This document shows, piece after piece, positions 1-7,034 of a stretch of DNA of 10,962 bases. Origin of the DNA: Euperipatoides rowelli (taxonomy: Eukaryota > Onychophora > Udeonychophora > Euonychophora > Peripatopsidae); assembly GCA_003024985.2 (NCBI GenBank), contig PXIH01S0006642.1. One strand, written 5' to 3'. Both the position numbers and the translations under genes were made by a program. The notes below the pieces were generated by a model, which had not been told where the DNA came from, did not search any database, and worked only from the letters and a program-made list of their open reading frames with translations. Position 1 is the first letter of the stretch. Every line of letters begins with the position of its first letter.

Positions 1-13
1 AATTCATTTTAAA

Positions 14-130
14 ATGAACTTGAACTGAACTAGTTCTTTTTTTGAAAAATGAACTTGAACTTGAGCAAGTTCTTTTTTCTAGAGATGAACTTAGAACTTG
101 AACTTGCTCTTTTTTAAAATGAACTTTTCC
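14..130. repeat. Degenerate 35-bp tandem repeat, GAACTTGAAC-rich
   Basis: Four successive units begin with ATGAACTT at 14, 49, 85 and 119, giving spacings of 35, 36 and 34 bp; the last unit is cut off after about 12 bases. Each full unit has the same order: ATGAACTTGAAC, a variant of GAACTAGTTC or GAGCAAGTTC, then a T-run and a short A-run. The GAAC and GTTC halves within a unit are complementary, so each unit can fold on itself. The array may begin before the window. Arrays of self-complementary GAAC/GTTC motifs occur near the ends of some hAT-type DNA transposons, so this could be the edge of such an element; that is inference only, because no terminal inverted repeat or target duplication is visible. 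Confidence 0.75.
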
Positions 131-145
131 AATCACTGATAATAT

Positions 146-222
146 CCAGGTTTCACAATATATATACATATCAAATAGATTTCACAAATATATAACATCC
201 AGGTTTCACAAATATATATTCA
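146..222. repeat. Short degenerate AT-rich tandem repeat (TTTCACAAATATATA units)
   Basis: The motif TTTCACA(A)ATATATA recurs at 151, 180 and 204. The first and third copies are preceded by ATCCAGG. Spacing is uneven (29 and 24 bp), so this is a decayed array of about three units. It directly follows the 35-bp array and may belong to the same element. No function can be inferred. Confidence 0.6.
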
Positions 223-1085
223 TAAAATACTGCAAATAAATGTTTTATCATTGTATGTTAAAAATACATCATTGTACCCTGGAATGCTACCCTTATAATT
301 TCTTATAGGATTGATACCCTGGGGTACAGTTGCACCGCATCAAAAAAATATTCTATACGGTAAATAACTAAAGTCAAATTAACTTTATTTTAAGAAAACA
401 AGAAGATAGCATGTAAGAAAAATTTAATAACATGAAAAAAAGTTAATTTTATAAAATTTAAACTAGACGATTTCTTTTTCTTTTTTTTTTTTGATGCTCC
501 AAACAAAATAACTTTTTGAAGATGGTGCATTTCACCCTTAATTTTATGTAGATAGCTAATGTGAAAAAAAAAAAAAAAAAAACAGAACAGAAGAGTCACT
601 TTTACATTTGCTAAAAACAAAAAATAATTAAATAAATATATTTACACCATAGGGGGGAGAACTTATACTGCTACACAGGGGTGTACACATACCCCAAGAA
701 CTGAATATCTATAAAAATTAAAATGATATGGGCATGTTAAATATCACATAAGCATAGACACTCTGTGAAATGAAACTACTGGAAGATAACAAATTTTCTG
801 TCATTCTGAACTATTTAAATTAAATTTTCTCTCCAATTGTTTGTCCAAGTAAGTTGAAATTTTAAATTGGTGTTTCCATAGTGGTCTAGAATATGTATCT
901 AAAAGGTAAAGATACTAGATGGTGACATGGGGGTACTAGAGGGCCCCCAAAATCTATTTTTTTAAAATGCTCCAATTAAGTTTACTGTCAATTTTGACGG
1001 GTTTTGACTAAGCTTAGTCTCTAATTATTGGAAAATAATTCTACTTAGATTAGAGAACAGTTATACTCCAGGTAGCATTCCAGTG
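223..1085. other. AT-rich non-coding stretch with homopolymer tracts and scattered GTACCC/GGGGTA motifs
   Basis: No frame here has coding character; the hydrophobic, lysine/phenylalanine-rich minus-strand frames simply translate A/T tracts. Visible structure includes a pyrimidine tract at 471-492 and an A19 run at 564-582. There are short self-complementary GC motifs such as TACCC-TG-GGGTA (315-326), GGGGT...ACCCC (679-696) and a GGGGG/CCCCC pair (about 930-950). The 13-mer CTGGAATGCTACC (279-291) has its exact reverse complement at 1071-1083. These may be fragments of an old element, but I cannot define its borders. Confidence 0.5.
471..582. repeat. Paired poly(T) and poly(A) tracts
   Basis: A T-rich tract ending in T12 (481-492) and an uninterrupted A19 tract (564-582) flank about 71 bp of unremarkable sequence. 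They could pair as a weak stem. I looked for a retroposon reading (poly-A tail preceded by a SINE or processed RNA) but found no tRNA-type A or B box and no clear target duplication. I leave them as simple-sequence tracts. Confidence 0.6.
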
Positions 1086-1115
1086 TTAAAACAATATTTA
1101 ACAATATTGTTTTAA
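1086..1115. repeat. Perfect 13-bp hairpin
   Basis: TTAAAACAATATT (1086-1098) is followed by a 4-base loop TAAC and the exact reverse complement AATATTGTTTTAA (1103-1115). It lies immediately inside the right member of the 13-bp inverted pair 279-291/1071-1083. It is nearly all A/T, so chance is a reasonable explanation. No coding or RNA-gene context is visible. Confidence 0.6.
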
Positions 1116-1647
1116 ATAAGGTACCTAAATTCAGAATTTCAAAAAATAATGATCTCAAGTAAATAATTAAAATATTCCAAAAATTGTCATCTAGTGGTGA
1201 TATTTTATTCTTTCTTGCTATTCCCTGGTATTCTATTTGGTTACATAGCCAACCAATGACTTCTAAGAAATTATTTAACATAGGAATCAGGATTAAGTTA
1301 ATCTGTGGCTTCTCCTTTAAAGTAATTTAAATAAAATAACAATGGGCTCTCAAAATTTCAGAGAAATTCAATAATGGGATGTCAAGAGCCCATGGAAATC
1401 CACTTCACTTCACCAATGTTAGTATTATGATGATCTTCCTAAGTTAGTACTTTATGGATGGGTCCTGACAGACTGTCAGGTAACAAGGCCATGTAGGTCA
1501 CCACACAGAAAATGTAATTTTAAGACAGGAATTCAACTTTGTGGAATTTAGGACAATTTATTCCAAAAGTAGAAAAGTGGAATAATTATTCTGTAAATCG
1601 TTTATAACTATCTATAAATATAATACATAAAGCACCAAGCAAAACTG
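1116..1647. other. Non-coding stretch with small nested palindromes
   Basis: No gene is seen. ATGGGCTCT (1342-1350) and AGAGCCCAT (1385-1393) form a 9-bp inverted pair enclosing a smaller AATTTC/GAAATT hairpin. CCTGACAG-A-CTGTCAGG (1464-1480) is a perfect 17-nt palindrome with a one-base centre, followed by TAACAAGG. The stretch from about 1380 to 1510 is less AT-rich than its surroundings, but all three frames on both strands are interrupted and I recognise no protein motif. Confidence 0.5.
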
Positions 1648-1688
1648 CTATGGGCTGGCTCCTGCCTATGGGCTGGCTCTTGCCAGCC
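1648..1688. repeat. Tandem 18-bp duplication with overlapping hairpin
   Basis: Two adjacent 18-bp units (1648-1665 and 1666-1683) share 17 of 18 bases and start CTATGGGCTGGCTC. The second unit runs into GCCAGCC, making a perfect 7-bp stem GGCTGGC-TCTT-GCCAGCC (1671-1688). The GC content is far above the flanks. The unit is six codons long, so a short plus-strand frame reads MGWLLP twice, but that frame has no upstream start context or homology and I do not call it a gene. Confidence 0.75.
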
Positions 1689-2420
1689 AACCACATAAAA
1701 CATAAAGAAGAACATAATATTTGGAGTAAGTGGAAGAATCCACCCCAACCAAATATGACAATTAATATATATGTAGCATTCTTTAATACTAAAGAATGCC
1801 ATACATGCAAAACAAACATGAATAAATTTGCATAGATTACAAAGGCAAGGAAATTGATTGTTATACATACTGTTTACACTCTCCTAAATAATCAGATTAT
1901 GTTAACACATCATTTGCTGTTAGAAATGGAAAGGTCATGCTACATGAGCAAACAATACATAAAGTGAAATCAAATGTTCCTTGCATAATATACAAACCAA
2001 CATAATAAAAATTATTTATTCCTAATGGAGACTAATAATTTATATATATTTATTATTGTTATGATAATAAATATTGTAATAATAATATATTCCAGATGAA
2101 CCAACATCAAAAAATATGCATGTGTTTCAAGTAATTTTATTTACAAATCGTAATATTAACCAATTTAAATTTCAGATGCTTATGACTTTAGTTTCATACG
2201 TAGTCATACTTAGAATTTCTCCATTTCTTTGTTTCAAAATTGGCAGTCTTACCTTCCTTTATTTGTCCTCCATCCAAATGTTTCTTTCTTTGTCTTTTAT
2301 AGCTTTCTCTCACAATTTTTGATGCAAAGGTTCTTTTTTTTTAATTTTATAAATAAGTTATGCACCATTTTATTAATTTTGGTTGTCAATCTTCTTAATT
2401 ATTCAATCACATTACTTATG
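1689..2420. other. AT-rich stretch without recognisable genes; one AT hairpin
   Basis: Both strands were read and show only hydrophobic low-complexity frames that follow the T-richness of the plus strand (notably 2116-2486). ATATTTATTAT (2046-2056) and ATAATAAATAT (2064-2074) form a perfect 11-bp A/T stem with a 7-base loop, inside a run of TAATAAT-like sequence. The right edge of the stretch is the 3' tail of the LINE relic. Confidence 0.5.
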
Positions 2421-2441
2421 TTCATCATCATCATTGTCATT
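2421..2441 (-). repeat. LINE 3' tail of GATGAT/ATG repeats
   Basis: The plus strand reads TTCATCATCATCATTGTCAT, which on the minus strand is an AATGACAATGATGATGATGAA tail. It lies about 35 bp after the end of the reverse-transcriptase frame. RTE-clade elements typically end in short tandem repeats rather than poly(A), so this marks the 3' terminus of the insertion and supports its minus orientation. Confidence 0.75.
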
Positions 2442-3540
2442 ACAATCTTGACAGAGCAGTCATGGTTGCCACTTCATTGGTGGTGAGCAATCTGCTCTAC
2501 AATATGCCACCTTTCTTCTCTGTCAGCTGTCTTTTTGGTATATTCATGTAGGGGGCCGTCTATAGCTAAACCAATCTGTCCATCTATTGGTGGTCATCAA
2601 TGAGTTTGGATGCCTTTTACACTACCCTGTTCCACCAGGCACTCAATGGATAGTCCATTTTGTCTGGAAATGTCCCAAAGAAGGTAAGAATGCAAATTTG
2701 TACCACAGATAGCAGGCGCTGCTTTATGCCGATTTCTTGGAGTATAGACATGTTCATAGGGAACTCAGTCCAAGATATCCCAAGCTTTCTCTTCTCCAAC
2801 ACAACATCTTGAAAGTATCCACCCACTTTCTATCACATTCTCTCAGGATCCACACCTCCACAGCATAGTGTGAAACAAGGAACACAAGTGCTCCAACAAG
2901 TCAGATTTTGGTGGCCTTGTTATGTTACAGTTCCTCCTTATTTTGTTTAGCCTCTCAATTTAGGTTAGCTTTTCTTTTATCTTTCTTTCCAATTCATTCA
3001 ATTAACTGTTTATGGAACCTATTCATAACTGGTAGGTCTTATATTTCTAACTTTTCAATCTGGTGTTTATACAATAAACAACAGTTATGTCAGCCTTCAT
3101 GTCATTTATTTGCATATAATTTTGGATTTCATATTATTAATTTGATATCTCATACTATCAATGCCATCATTAACCTCCCTTTATGCAATTACTTTATTTA
3201 TATTTAGCCCTTCTAATTTATTTTTTTAGTATATCAGTCATTTAATTTTTACATCCTCCTGTTATGCTATTTATAAATCCTTCCAGAAATCTTTTGGGTT
3301 TCATTACAACTGATGCTAACAATAGGTGTGTTGGACAAAAGTGTGTTGGTCTAATGTATCATTTTCTGTCTCTATTCCCATATCATCAGAAATGCTTATT
3401 ACTGAAGAATTAATTTCTTTTATTGTTGTTTACAAAAAATACCTTGATTATTCTTCCAAGGGAATTGTCAGGAGGTATAGTTGCTTTTATAGAAATACAG
3501 TTGCCCTCTAATTCCCATTTATTAAATAATCCCTAGCCTA
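2421..3540 (-). mobile_element. Decayed RTE-type LINE, reverse transcriptase palm to C-terminus
   Basis: Read on the minus strand, short peptide blocks appear in the order typical of the reverse transcriptase and C-terminal part of insect RTE-like non-LTR retrotransposons, although frameshifts and stops separate them. Near 3270-3312 a block ending FINSITGG resembles the segment before the catalytic aspartates. About 3226-3245 a degraded match to the ADDI region can be proposed. RLNKIRR lies near 2933-2953 and LVFLVSHYAVEVW near 2851-2892 (family form like LVFPIVLYGCETW). KLGISWTEF is at 2761-2787, followed by IGIKQRLLSVVQ and, with a +1/-1 shift, ISRQNG. PLHEYTKKTADREERW falls around 2495-2556, followed by the end of the ORF near 2475. 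The 3' end carries a GATGAT-type tail. Matches are clear up to about 2960, weaker to 3310 and tentative to 3540. The endonuclease half is absent, consistent with 5' truncation. Such an element would have copied itself through an RNA intermediate; this copy cannot. Confidence 0.8.
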
Positions 3541-4524
3541 CTACAGTTTTATTCTTTATAATGCAAAGGCAATATTAAATTCTTTTTAGTTGTTGTTTTT
3601 TAAGAAGAAAAAACTTATGGAAAACATAAATTTTTGTCATGAAAATTTTCTTAAAATAATTTAGTATTCTGTATTTCATTCAAGTTACTCCATTTCTTAT
3701 TTATCAAAGTCTGAAGGGCAATCGGTGGTGTTTAGAATGTTAATAATGTTGGTTGTCAAACATCAATGTTCTTGAATAATGCTTCTAAAAGTAATTGGAT
3801 TTGCTTTGAAAAAAGACAACAAAATTGAATACCATTCTGTAGTTGTTTTACAAACTGAGGAAATAAAAAAGTCTGCAGGAATCTTCTGTAATAAACATGC
3901 TAGCTTGAGATAACAAATGTGAAAATTGAGATGTTAAATAGGATCAATTATTCCTATTAACCCAAGCAAAAAAAAAATGATTAGAAAATTAGTACAAAGA
4001 TCAAAATGAGTAATGACCATAAAGACATGGATAAAAGAACATGGGTTTAACTCAGATTTAATAAATATGTAAATATTGACTTTAAATTGCAAACCAACAA
4101 ATATGCCTCCTTTAATCCTGACTTGGTGAACCAAACCCAAAGCTATGTAGGAATCTGTAAGCCAGACAGAAATAATTTTATCTTAAACTAAGTAGTCTAC
4201 CTAACATTACTAAGGTTTAGAATAACAGTTATACAGACAGACTGATATACCAATGTTACTCTAGGTCAAAGAAAGTCAATTTGGCTATTCATAGCAAAAG
4301 TGAGTGTGAATATTATAGGTAACAGGCAATACTGATCCCAAAGTACCTACATTTTGTATAGTCATGAAAAATTAGTATAATTTGGTTCCCATAACCCAAG
4401 GTATGACAATTTGTAGGAAATAGACAAACAAGGGTTCATGTACTTTGTATTATTCATAGGATTTAAAAATGGGAACATGTATAGGTAAATGCATGGCAGG
4501 GAGATAATGATAATTTATATGTCT
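3541..4524. other. AT-rich stretch with nothing recognised
   Basis: No reading frame with normal codon composition is present on either strand. The longest minus frame (3934-4140) is a hydrophobic stretch lacking any motif I know. The leftmost part might contain further upstream sequence of the LINE, but I could not align it convincingly past about 3540. No long inverted or direct repeats were found by eye. Confidence 0.4.
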
Positions 4525-4689
4525 CAAATACGAATATGATGGACAACAACAAAAAAAAAATTATATAGGCCTATATATTAAAAAAAATAGATTAGGACAA
4601 GGGACAACCTCACTAGACTATAGTCTATTGTTGTCCGACATATTTGTATTTGTATTTAACAGGCCACAGTCCAGTGAGGTTGTCCCTTG
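4525..4689. repeat. Interleaved inverted repeats A-B-A'-B' with two palindromes
   Basis: Arm A (4525-4549) and arm A' (4628-4652) are inverted copies matching at 22 of 25 positions. Arm B (4598-4614) and arm B' (4673-4689) are perfect 17-bp inverted copies, CAAGGGACAACCTCACT; extended to 29 bp (4598-4626 against 4661-4689) they match at 25. Because the order is A-B-A'-B', the two hairpins cannot form together as a simple nested stem. Each would enclose an arm of the other, as in a pseudoknot. Two perfect palindromes sit between the arms: TATATAGGCCTATATA (4562-4577) and TAGACTATAGTCTA (4614-4627). This may be a rearranged foldback or MITE, or two overlapping insertions; no clear target duplication is visible. 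Confidence 0.8.
4562..4577. repeat. 16-bp perfect palindrome centred on AGGCCT
   Basis: TATATAGGCCTATATA is exactly self-complementary and lies between arms A and B of the interleaved repeat. A second AGGCCT palindrome, GTAGGCCTAC, is at 5171-5180 inside the piggyBac-like element. In an AT-rich window these GC-cored palindromes stand out, and TAGGCCTA is over-represented in some invertebrate genomes. Confidence 0.7.
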
Positions 4690-4941
4690 CATGCAAATTC
4701 CCTAAAATTGGACTGTAGAAATGTCTTTATAAGGAATTGTCATCCACAGTTCACTCTGCTTTACTTTGTTTACACCAATGCAAAATTATGCTTAATTATA
4801 GTAAGGTTTTCTTATGATTAACATAAAGTTTATTATAGACCACTGTTTAAGAATTTAATAATACAAACACAGTAATATTGTGAGCAAAGAGGCAACATTT
4901 TTCTTGGTTTAATCTGAGGTTGACTCTATAAAAAACAGTGG
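4690..4941. other. AT-rich spacer, nothing recognised
   Basis: This short stretch lies between the interleaved repeat and the 71-bp palindrome. No open frame of note, repeat or terminal inverted repeat was found in it. Confidence 0.4.
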
Positions 4942-5012
4942 CATTATAATTCTTTGGTTTCTGGATAGTTCCCATCAGATGGGAACTATCCAGAAACCAA
5001 CGAATTATAATG
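4942..5012. repeat. Near-perfect 71-bp palindrome with one-base centre
   Basis: The left arm (4942-4976) and right arm (4978-5012) are each 35 nt and complementary at 34 positions; the sole exception is T4953 opposite C5001. The centre is the single base A4977, at CCCATC-A-GATGGG. With essentially no loop this is not a microRNA precursor shape. It resembles the product of hairpin-primed (snap-back) copying or a very small foldback element. Such near-perfect palindromes are usually lost or mutated quickly, so the single mismatch suggests a recent origin. It ends 38 bp before the TTAA at the left edge of the piggyBac-like element. Confidence 0.9.
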
Positions 5013-5050
5013 TTTTAATTTAAACTCTTCAGATAAGCCAGCAAAAGGTT

Positions 5051-5054
5051 TTAA
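5051..5054. repeat. Left TTAA target-site duplication of the piggyBac-like element
   Basis: TTAA directly precedes the terminal CCCTATTCCTG. PiggyBac-superfamily elements insert at TTAA and duplicate it; the partner copy is at 6048-6051. Confidence 0.8.
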
Positions 5055-5070
5055 CCCTATTCCTGTCATG
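5055..5070 (+). repeat. Left terminal inverted repeat, piggyBac-like
   Basis: CCCTATTCCTGTCATG pairs with 6032-6047; the only difference is T5065 against the C of the partner. It is followed without a gap by the left subterminal palindrome. Confidence 0.85.
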
Positions 5071-5089
5071 ATGTGACTTTGAGTCGCAT
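5071..5089. repeat. Left subterminal palindrome of the piggyBac-like element
   Basis: ATGTGACTTTGAGTCGCAT has 8-nt arms around a 3-nt centre with one mismatch (A/G in the outer arm). The partner copy at 5987-6005 is perfect. Its placement directly against the terminal repeat differs from the right end, where 26 additional bases intervene. Confidence 0.75.
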
Positions 5090-5986
5090 TTAAAATTTGA
5101 ATAGTTACTGATGCCATAATAACGTTTATTTTCCATATTTGGTTTATTTATTGCCTTTCAGTAAAAATATGTAGGCCTACTTTTGATTTTTTCGTTATTT
5201 ACCTAGCATTAGACTGTTTTCACTTTTATACAAAAATTACTTAAACTGTTATGTTGTGATCATGATTCATACTTTATAACATTATTCTTTATAACATATT
5301 CCAACTTATTAGTAGCTATTTCCTGTTATTCTTCTTTCAACAATGTACCATTCTGCAGAAATTGGTGCAGGGAATAACAACATAATATCAGCTTTAATAC
5401 TGTATTATAATTCCANGAAGAGTTGTGTTGATACACTAGATCAAATGCGTCATTTCGTTTCATTGTAAAGACAAACTTGTAGATGGCCATTTGCTCAATT
5501 TTATAATCTAGTGAATGTCTGTGGAATAGCAACAAAATATAATTGAAAGATTGTAGTTCCTGATTTATAATAATAAAAAAATTTGCAATACAAGCTGTTC
5601 TTGAAGGAATTAGTTCAAGATCTTGTTATTCCAAATATAAAACGATGTTTGAATAAACTATCACAAAATAATATTTCCATAATAAAGTTTTAAGAAATTC
5701 TTCAACAAATTTGATGATTGATTCACCAATGATCTAACACATGTCTTGCTGAGAAAGGTAAAGTTTCCTGTCAATGTTTTGGTATTTGTGGAAAAACCAA
5801 TTTGTTATAAAGATTCACCAAAAAAAAATGCCATACTTTGCTTGTACTGTTCTTGTGTTAACAATAATTGACATTGAACTGTCATTTTTTGGTAATTTTT
5901 TTTTCTTCACATTTACTGGAACACTAAATAAAAAAAATATTTGAAAACATTGTTTTTTTTATACAAATAAATGATTGGTACACGTA
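5090..5986. other. Interior of the piggyBac-like element, no coding content
   Basis: The roughly 900 bp between the subterminal palindromes are AT-rich and contain no transposase motifs. GTAGGCCTAC at 5171-5180 is a perfect palindrome. TCTTGAA and TTCAAGA form a small 7-bp stem near 5599-5620. Nothing else was recognised. Confidence 0.5.
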
Positions 5987-6005
5987 ATGTGACTCTAAGT
6001 CACAT
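5987..6005. repeat. Right subterminal palindrome of the piggyBac-like element
   Basis: ATGTGACTCTAAGTCACAT has perfect 8-nt arms around the 3-nt centre CTA. It is the inverted counterpart of 5071-5089. The extra 26 bp between it and the terminal repeat includes a second CTGCCAT, so the right end looks like a local duplication or the left end a deletion between short direct repeats. Confidence 0.8.
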
Positions 6006-6031
6006 GATGGCAGTTTATGTAAATATTTTAC

Positions 6032-6047
6032 CATGGCAGGAATAGGG
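6032..6047 (-). repeat. Right terminal inverted repeat, piggyBac-like
   Basis: CATGGCAGGAATAGGG is the reverse complement of the left terminus with one substitution and abuts the right TTAA. Confidence 0.85.
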
Positions 6048-6051
6048 TTAA
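6048..6051. repeat. Right TTAA target-site duplication of the piggyBac-like element
   Basis: TTAA follows the terminal AATAGGG exactly, matching the copy at 5051-5054. Confidence 0.8.
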
Positions 6052-6328
6052 ATGGTTTTCTGTCAAGAGGACAATATGAAAATCTATTAAACTATATTTG
6101 AATATCAATGAGACCTTTTCGTTTTACTTGTTCTTGATGTTTGATTTTCTGTGAAAATATTTAATTTTTATTCAGCGGACTAACTTTAGAGTAGGTAGAA
6201 ATACAATTCTGCATAGATGTTTATTACAAAATAAACCAAATGAGAGCCTAATTAGAGGATTTTTCACATTATGTAAATTGTATGACTACAAAAGTTGAAT
6301 TCTCACAGGTAATTTATAACTATAGCTG
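6052..6328. other. Spacer between two DNA transposons, nothing recognised
   Basis: This AT-rich sequence lies between the piggyBac-like and PIF/Harbinger-like elements. Neither strand shows a coding frame or a repeat of note. Confidence 0.4.
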
Positions 6329-6331
6329 TAA
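6329..6331. repeat. Left TAA target-site duplication of the PIF/Harbinger-like element
   Basis: TAA precedes AGGCTAGCACACACTAGG. PIF/Harbinger elements typically duplicate a 3-bp TWA target; the partner is 7055-7057. Confidence 0.65.
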
Positions 6332-6351
6332 AGGCTAGCACACACTAGGAG
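6332..6351 (+). repeat. Left terminal inverted repeat, PIF/Harbinger-like
   Basis: AGGCTAGCACACACTAGGAG; its inverted partner is 7035-7054. The outer half has diverged while the inner CACACTAGGAG is conserved. Confidence 0.8.
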
Positions 6352-6461
6352 GATTTTTCTTTGAANCATCAAANAATTGTACTCCNAAGGTAAATACTCT
6401 TGTGTGTGTCAAAATACTCTAGAGAAAACCAGACTTCGAAGAGAACTCTTTCATCACNTTC

Positions 6462-6486
6462 AAAAGTAGACCTCTGGTCTACTTTT
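6462..6486. repeat. Perfect 11-bp hairpin inside the PIF/Harbinger-like element
   Basis: AAAAGTAGACC (6462-6472), a 3-base loop TCT, and GGTCTACTTTT (6476-6486) form an uninterrupted stem. It may be a subterminal binding site or the scar of internal deletion. Ambiguous bases at 6458 and 6488 flank the stem, so a read problem at the hairpin is possible. Confidence 0.75.
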
Positions 6487-6582
6487 TNAAACTTTTNTCC
6501 TCGGANTCAAAGTTCNCANCCAATCACCGGACGATGAGAAGTTGAGAACACCTGACTTGACTTTACTAACTAAAAAATAAAA

Positions 6583-6732
6583 ATGCCGGCTACTCGCTTC
6601 GCTAACAAAAACTGGAACGACGATGAAATATCACTATTAATTCAAGAAGTAGAAAAATATCTGTGTCTGTACAACTAGCATTTAATTGAATATCGCAACA
6701 AGCCACTATTTATTTATTTTATTAAAAAATGA
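6583..6732 (+). pseudogene. Remnant of a MADF/Myb-like DNA-binding ORF of the transposon
   Basis: ATG at 6583 sits in a good animal start context (AAAAATG) after a CCAAT-containing, less AT-rich leader. The first 31 codons run to a TAG at 6676-6678. Key residues are W11 and D13-D14-E15, then the block LLIQEVEKYLCLYN, which fits the beginning of a MADF/Myb-SANT-like domain (tryptophan, acidic pair, L-I-x-x-V, then a P/C-L-Y-D/N motif). Reading through the TAG, the same frame continues HLIEYRNKP, which again fits the next conserved Y-x-N/D-K of that domain, before degenerating to TGA at 6730-6732. Codons are balanced and include CG, unlike the flanks, which supports real coding ancestry. In an intact element this protein would help bring the transposase to the element ends. 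The rest of the domain and the transposase gene are missing. Confidence 0.65.
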
Positions 6733-7034
6733 CGATTCTGCAAACCATTGGTATCGTATGTAATACAACAGATAAATGGCTTTGATATTTAAAACTGAAT
6801 CACCACTGCTGGGAAATTAAAAATCTATTTATTTTCATGCATATAAATTTAATACAATAATATACAAATCAATTAATGTGGTAGTCACTCTACATTTTGA
6901 CAACAGGAGTATGCACACTTAATAGAAAAACTTTCAAATAAAAACAAAATTATCATAGTTTGTGTCAGATTACTCTTGCGAAAACTTTTGCATCATTAAA
7001 AAACTGCCAAGTATGAAAACTACAAAGTTTTTCT

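Larger units (their letters stand above)
5055..6047. mobile_element. Non-autonomous piggyBac-like element, complete, 993 bp
   Basis: The element is bounded by TTAA on both sides. It starts CCCTATTCCTGTCATG and ends with the inverted copy, whose reverse complement is CCCTATTCCTGCCATG (15 of 16 identical). The CCCT start next to TTAA is characteristic of the piggyBac superfamily. Just inside each end is a 19-nt palindrome (5071-5089 and 5987-6005) of the form ATGTGACT-NNN-AGTCACAT, a probable transposase-binding or structural site. The interior is AT-rich and I see no DDD transposase, cysteine-rich domain or any frame over about 70 codons with sensible composition, so this copy would depend on a transposase encoded elsewhere. 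One ambiguous base is at 5416. The minus frame at 5326-5535 has no recognisable motif. Boundaries are firm; superfamily assignment rests on termini and target site alone. Confidence 0.85.

Noticed and set aside
14-222. CRISPR array
   Set aside because: The repeats are contiguous and degenerate, without unique spacers, and the window is eukaryotic in character.
471-582. SINE or processed retrocopy ending in the A19 tract
   Set aside because: No Pol III A/B boxes, no exon-like sequence before the A-run and no flanking direct repeat were found.
390-620. Minus-strand frame of 76 codons
   Set aside because: It translates poly(A)/poly(T) tracts into phenylalanine and lysine runs and has no motif or plausible composition.
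1045-1281. Minus-strand frame of 78 codons
   Set aside because: AT-driven isoleucine/leucine/asparagine composition with no recognisable domain or start context; it also covers the hairpin at 1086-1115.
1586-1868. Overlapping short frames on both strands around the 18-bp duplication
   Set aside because: Three frames on opposite strands cover the same bases; the repeated MGWLLP comes simply from the six-codon DNA repeat.
2116-2486. Two overlapping plus-strand hydrophobic frames
   Set aside because: They follow the T-richness of the plus strand, resemble membrane proteins only by composition, and the second runs through the LINE tail on the opposite strand.
2908-3511. Plus-strand frames at 2908-3207 and 3326-3511
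   Set aside because: They are antisense to the minus-strand LINE relic and have no independent support.
3934-4140. Minus-strand 68-codon hydrophobic frame
   Set aside because: No motif, signal or neighbour supports it; the composition is that expected from the local base content.
4942-5012. microRNA precursor
   Set aside because: A one-base centre and almost perfect pairing do not fit a precursor loop.
5326-5535. Minus-strand frame inside the piggyBac-like element as a transposase fragment
   Set aside because: I could not match it to any piggyBac transposase block, and it is interrupted by an ambiguous base.
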